A program made the position numbers and the translations under genes. This document shows, in pieces, positions 15,344-17,827 of a stretch of DNA of 17,827 nt. The stretch spans positions 1 through 17,827 of the forward strand of contig NZ_JBMEMN010000044.1 of NCBI RefSeq assembly GCF_049310905.1. Direction: 5' to 3'. The notes below the pieces were generated by a model. That model searched no databases, had not been told where the DNA came from, and worked only from the letters and a program-made list of their open reading frames with translations. Source of the stretch: Gudongella sp049310905. Lineage in GTDB: Bacteria; Bacillota; Clostridia; Tissierellales; Tissierellaceae. Within the stretch, counting starts at the first letter, position 1. Each line of letters starts with the position of its first letter.

Positions 15344-16303
15344 GTGAAAGGGCATAAAAAGATAGAAATGGCAAATTTTAATTGTACATTTGGTGATAAA
15401 GATGAACCTATGTTGACACATTTTAAAGACATTATGTATCCAGCTCTAAAAAGCAGTAAAAGAAGGATTGAAAAAGACGGCAATCAATACTTTATTGAAG
15501 AACTAAGAGTTTATAATACACAAGATTTAGGTGTCATCCTTGTAGGACTTCATATTCTAAAGACTCAGCTAGAGGTTAAAAGTATATATGAAGAAGGAGT
15601 GGGGCTAAAATCTATTGATAGAAAACATGACTCTGGTCCTTATTCAGCATTCATTATTATATTAAAGAATCATAGGATGATACATATTAGAAATCAGAAA
15701 GGAAGTCCAAGCATTAAATCATTCGCTAAGACTATACGTTTCCTAATTCAAGATTATGTAAAAAGTGAGAATTCCCACAGAAGTGATAAAGAAAAACTAC
15801 CTCAAGCATTTATAAATGTAACCAACATTCCATCTCCTGAATCTATAGATGATCAGTTTAGAAAAATCAACAAGATTAAGCTTGTAACATTCAGATTGTA
15901 CCCTCTAAATGGGGAAATTGAAGTTGTTGATATTTTCAATGGATTTAGGGATCAATTAGCTACTGCTGAGAGTAAATCAGGAAATATGAATATAAACAAT
16001 CCCAAGAATAAGCAGGAAGTTTCTAGTATAATAAAAGAAGCTGGTGATAGAGTTGACACTACTTTAAAAACAATACTAGAGGATGGAACAGAAAAAACAT
16101 TTAAGAACAATGATTTTAGCGAGAAAATTCCTGTCTATCTTTCTGAGCACGAAGATGATATACACAAAAATATTTTAAACGCTTTGGATTATGTGAGAAA
16201 TAGGAATGAACTGTTTTCAGCTAGTGAACTAAATCAAGAAATATATAGCGAAAGTAGAGATAGTTTAGTTGATTTTATAAGGGAAATTAGTAAAAAGAAA
16301 TAG
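15344..16303 (+). CDS. Unrecognised soluble protein, first gene of a two-gene unit
   Basis: This 319-residue protein has no signal peptide or membrane helix. I do not recognise a family. It looks like a mixed alpha/beta protein: a strand-rich N-terminal half, a conserved-looking core PYSAFIIILKNHRMIHIRNQ followed by KGSPSIKSF (99-127), then FINVTNIPSPESIDDQF (156-172), IKLVTFRLYPLNGEIE (178-193) and a helical C-terminus. The order of a short hairpin, an 'NQKGSPS' turn, and a strand ending in P-x-NGE is loosely like RexA-type abortive-infection sensors, but this is fold-level impression only. GTG 15344 lies seven bases after AGGAGG. The membrane-protein gene starts 12 bases after its stop, so the two are cotranscribed. 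Confidence 0.72.
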   Translation: MKGHKKIEMANFNCTFGDKDEPMLTHFKDIMYPALKSSKRRIEKDGNQYFIEELRVYNTQDLGVILVGLHILKTQLEVKSIYEEGVGLKSIDRKHDSGPYSAFIIILKNHRMIHIRNQKGSPSIKSFAKTIRFLIQDYVKSENSHRSDKEKLPQAFINVTNIPSPESIDDQFRKINKIKLVTFRLYPLNGEIEVVDIFNGFRDQLATAESKSGNMNINNPKNKQEVSSIIKEAGDRVDTTLKTILEDGTEKTFKNNDFSEKIPVYLSEHEDDIHKNILNALDYVRNRNELFSASELNQEIYSESRDSLVDFIREISKKK

Positions 16304-16315
16304 AGGTGCACAGTT

Positions 16316-17056
16316 ATGAGTGGTAACGAAGATAAAATTAGAGAAAGTTTGGAGTCAATATTAGAAGTGACTAGTTTTGAAGCATTGATAAAGAAAAGTG
16401 GGGATCGTAAAATTTTTTCCAGCTCAAACTTCTTGATATCTTTAATAGTTGTTGCATTTATTACACCAATTATTATATTAATTGGACTTTCGAGTGATAC
16501 TATTCTAAGATTTATAACAGTTGTAGAGATATCAAAAACCATTTCAATTAGTCTCTTTGGGATAGCGTTTACAGGGTATGCACTTTTTCAAGCGTTTGTT
16601 AGTGGAGAATTATTAGAACGTCTTCTCATACATAAAGGGGAAGAAAAAAGTGTTTTTGAGGAGTATAATCTATTCTTTTTTAGAATATGCTTTTTGTATT
16701 TGATATTGATATTAATTAACTATATCGTTCTGATTATTCTTAAAAATATCCCTAGTAATTATACATTGCAACCACTTAGCTATATGACAAATAGCATAGT
16801 ATCAATAATATTAATATTTATTTACTTATTGATTCATATATTTTCTCTAGTAGAAATGAAAAGTTTCTTGTACAATATTTACCAAGCTTTTAATTTCAAT
16901 GCATTGAATGAGGGTGTAAAAATAGTTGACAATAATAAACATATAAACACTATTAGTATTGCAGATGAAATAAAGAAATCTAAGAGTTTATTAGACCAAG
17001 GTATTATATCCCAAGATGAATTTAATAAGATTAGGAAAGACTTATTGAAACTATGA
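16316..17056 (+). CDS. Four-helix membrane protein with SHOCT-like C-terminus
   Basis: This 246-residue protein has a cytoplasmic N-terminus of about 38 residues, then four hydrophobic segments at about 39-59, 75-97, 119-143 and 158-181. A soluble tail ends in a SHOCT-like helix pair (about 215-246; SLLDQGIISQDEFNKIRKDLL), a short module often found at protein ends that mediates oligomerisation or is linked to DNA or membrane partners. No transporter or enzyme motif is seen. It starts at ATG 16316, seven bases after GAGGTG. Its tight coupling to the preceding gene suggests a membrane effector partnered with a soluble sensor, as in several phage-defence pairs. That role is inference; the topology and SHOCT-like tail are visible. 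Confidence 0.78.
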   Translation: MSGNEDKIRESLESILEVTSFEALIKKSGDRKIFSSSNFLISLIVVAFITPIIILIGLSSDTILRFITVVEISKTISISLFGIAFTGYALFQAFVSGELLERLLIHKGEEKSVFEEYNLFFFRICFLYLILILINYIVLIILKNIPSNYTLQPLSYMTNSIVSIILIFIYLLIHIFSLVEMKSFLYNIYQAFNFNALNEGVKIVDNNKHINTISIADEIKKSKSLLDQGIISQDEFNKIRKDLLKL

Positions 17057-17384
17057 ATACATTATTCAATGAACCTTAAGGTACCTAGTTTTAATTTAAG
17101 AAGTCAAGTGGTTAGCTAGTTGTCAATAATCCATTTGAAACCAGTTAAACTATCAAAAAAACCGACCCATCAAATTAGCGTCTAAGAACCTTAAAAGTCA
17201 TTAGCCGGTGTAAACAATAATAACCGTTTTAATCTAAACTGTTTAGAAGAATTATTTGATAGTGGTGAGAAGTTAATATTTCACTAATCACAGATAGGTT
17301 GATCTGTTAGAAATCTTGCTTACCATGCATGTGTTTCTTAACAAAAAGTGAACACAATATTTAGAAATTACATAAGTGTGAAAC
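17057..17384. other. Right end of the island, no gene seen
   Basis: There is no credible coding frame on either strand. Small dyads are present, including ACCTTAAGGT (17073-17082) and ACAGAT-N6-ATCTGT (17290-17307). GAACCTTAA occurs at 17071-17079 and 17186-17194, with a third copy at 14863-14871. This stretch may carry recombinase arm sites or transcript 3' ends. Confidence 0.4.
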
Positions 17385-17414
17385 AAAAAAGGATCTGATT
17401 AATCAGATTCTTTT
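17385..17414. terminator. Bidirectional terminator serving tRNA-Leu
   Basis: ATCTGATTAATCAGAT (17393-17408) is a perfect palindrome extended by G-T, G-C and A-T pairs, with AAAAAA on the left and TTTT on the right. On the minus strand it ends in six T residues about 66 bases after the tRNA-Leu 3' end. It lies inside the island, so the element supplied tRNA-Leu with a new terminator. Confidence 0.8.
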
Positions 17415-17478
17415 CGTTGCACACATTAAGTAAAATTAATGCCCTACAGCACGTTATTTAAACGTATTGAGGGCTATC

Positions 17479-17502
17479 TTGGTGCCGAAGGCGGGAGTCG
17501 AA
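17479..17502 (-). repeat. Right attachment-site repeat within tRNA-Leu
   Basis: This is the second copy of the 24-bp direct repeat, identical to 12729-12752. It spans one base beyond the encoded CCA, the CCA, the discriminator base, the 3' acceptor strand and the start of the T arm. In the usual mechanism this copy came with the element and restores a complete tRNA. Confidence 0.92.
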
Positions 17503-17566
17503 CCCGCACGGTGTTTCCACCGCTGGATTTTGAGTCCAGTACGTCTGCCAATTCCATCACTTCGGC
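17480..17566 (-). tRNA. tRNA-Leu (anticodon CAA)
   Basis: Read on the minus strand, the gene opens with GCCGAAG, paired with CTTCGGC at the 3' end. It has a D arm around TGGAATTGGCAGA, an anticodon stem CTGGA/TCCAG with loop CTCAAAA giving anticodon CAA, a long variable arm (CGGTG...CACCG) as expected for class II leucine tRNA, and a T arm GCGGGTTCGACTCCCGC. CCA is encoded. It reads UUG codons. The gene is intact although it hosts the island junction in its 3' end. Confidence 0.97.
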
Positions 17567-17610
17567 CAATGACTACGAAATCTATATTAACACAGAAAGT
17601 AATAAAAAGC

Positions 17611-17639
17611 AATATAATAATTATCTCCGATAGTGTCAA
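17611..17639 (-). promoter_or_regulatory. Promoter of tRNA-Leu
   Basis: On the minus strand, TTGACA (17634-17639) and TATATT (17611-17616) are 17 bases apart, giving a start near 17604 and a leader of about 38 bases. A nine-base inverted repeat (17626-17634 with 17643-17651, one wobble pair) overlaps the -35 element. Confidence 0.8.
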
Positions 17640-17683
17640 TTTACTGTCGGATAAAAATAATTATAGCTTCTCCGTAATATATT

Positions 17684-17827
17684 TTAGACTCCTCGTACTG
17701 ACTTTAACAGTACTGCTGTACCTGTCTTCTTTGCTGTATTGATGAATCTAATGTTTTGTATCCCTGCTTCTTTGGCTTTTCTTGCTCGTTTTGCGACTCG
17801 TTTGTCGAACTCTATTATCTTTGTTTC
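17684..17827 (-). CDS. C-terminal end of an unidentified protein (partial)
   Basis: The minus strand is open from the window edge to TAA at 17684-17686, giving the last 47 residues of a protein. They are basic and helical (EFDKRVAKRARKAKEAGI), followed by IRFINTAKKTGTAVLLKSV and ending RGV. The codon use (CGA, GCA and ACA repeatedly) is unlike the AGA-rich arginine usage of the upstream operons, so foreign origin is possible. I do not recognise the family. The gene reads toward the tRNA in the same direction, with about 45 bases between its stop and the tRNA promoter. Confidence 0.45.
   Translation of the reverse strand, partial: ETKIIEFDKRVAKRARKAKEAGIQNIRFINTAKKTGTAVLLKSVRGV

Larger units (their letters stand above)
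12729..17502. mobile_element. Integrated genomic island at tRNA-Leu, no integrase found
   Basis: The two 24-bp tRNA-Leu repeats are offset by exactly 4750 bp and enclose the whole region. Everything between them is AT-richer, lysine- and asparagine-rich in coding parts, and carries accessory genes only: a small membrane protein, a PIN_8-like protein, remnants, and a two-gene unit. No tyrosine or serine recombinase, relaxase, replication or phage structural gene is visible. The element is therefore a cut-down island or a satellite mobilised by an integrase supplied elsewhere. The boundaries are seen directly; the integration mechanism is inferred from established tRNA-island behaviour. Confidence 0.85.

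Noticed and set aside
15344..17056. Assignment of the two-gene unit to Kiwa (KwaA-KwaB) or RexAB
   Set aside because: Kiwa has the membrane protein first and a DUF4868 partner, and RexB is a much shorter four-helix protein without a SHOCT tail. I could not identify diagnostic motifs of either, so only an architectural resemblance is claimed.
12753..17478. Search for an integrase, relaxase or phage genes in the island
   Set aside because: No frame shows the R-H-R-Y pattern of tyrosine recombinases, a serine recombinase start, or phage structural proteins.
17439..17742. Two plus-strand ORFs and one minus-strand ORF over tRNA-Leu
   Set aside because: They are read-throughs of the tRNA gene and its promoter, a common false ORF type.
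1..17827. CRISPR array or long tandem repeats
   Set aside because: No regularly spaced direct repeats were seen. The only notable long direct repeat is the tRNA-Leu pair.

Overview
The window looks like a chromosomal segment of a low-GC Gram-positive bacterium, most likely an anaerobic member of the Clostridia. The evidence is AT-rich DNA, strong AGGAGG ribosome binding sites, TTG and GTG starts, sigma-A promoters, Rho-independent terminators and Clostridia-like gene content. No species can be named from the sequence alone.

Positions 1-77 are the 3' end (domains V and VI) of a group II intron whose body lies outside the window. Three housekeeping operons follow, all on the + strand. Operon 1 (305-3235) encodes a LUD-domain protein, a cysteine desulfurase and ThiI. 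The last two form a known sulfur-relay pair for tRNA 4-thiouridine. Operon 2 (3465-7729) encodes an XRE-cupin regulator followed by the complete polyamine ABC importer PotABCD. It runs from a near-consensus promoter to a strong terminator. Operon 3 (7859-12685) is a tightly packed set: a beta-CASP metallo-hydrolase, a lipoate-protein ligase, a YghO/GNAT-like protein and the transglycosylase MltG. It ends at a perfect 32-bp palindromic terminator.

The part from 12729 to 17502 is different. A 24-bp copy of the 3' end of tRNA-Leu lies just after the mltG terminator (12729-12752). The same 24 bp recur exactly 4750 bp later, inside an intact tRNA-Leu(CAA) gene on the minus strand. This is the footprint of an element inserted at the tRNA 3' end. 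The element is AT-richer than its surroundings and has no recognisable integrase. It carries a small minus-strand membrane protein, a long PIN_8-like nuclease candidate, a decayed or recoded stretch with a prfB-like CTT-TGA frameshift point, and a two-gene unit made of an unrecognised soluble protein plus a four-helix membrane protein with a SHOCT-like tail. The PIN gene and the two-gene unit each have a sigma-H-type promoter with the same 14-nt spacing and nearly identical leaders.

My best candidate for an undescribed system is the two-gene unit (15344-17056). Its layout, a soluble sensor-like protein next to a multi-pass membrane effector-like protein, resembles RexAB or Kiwa, but I see no sequence match strong enough to assign it to either. 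The window ends with the tRNA-Leu promoter and the C-terminal end of an unidentified minus-strand gene.
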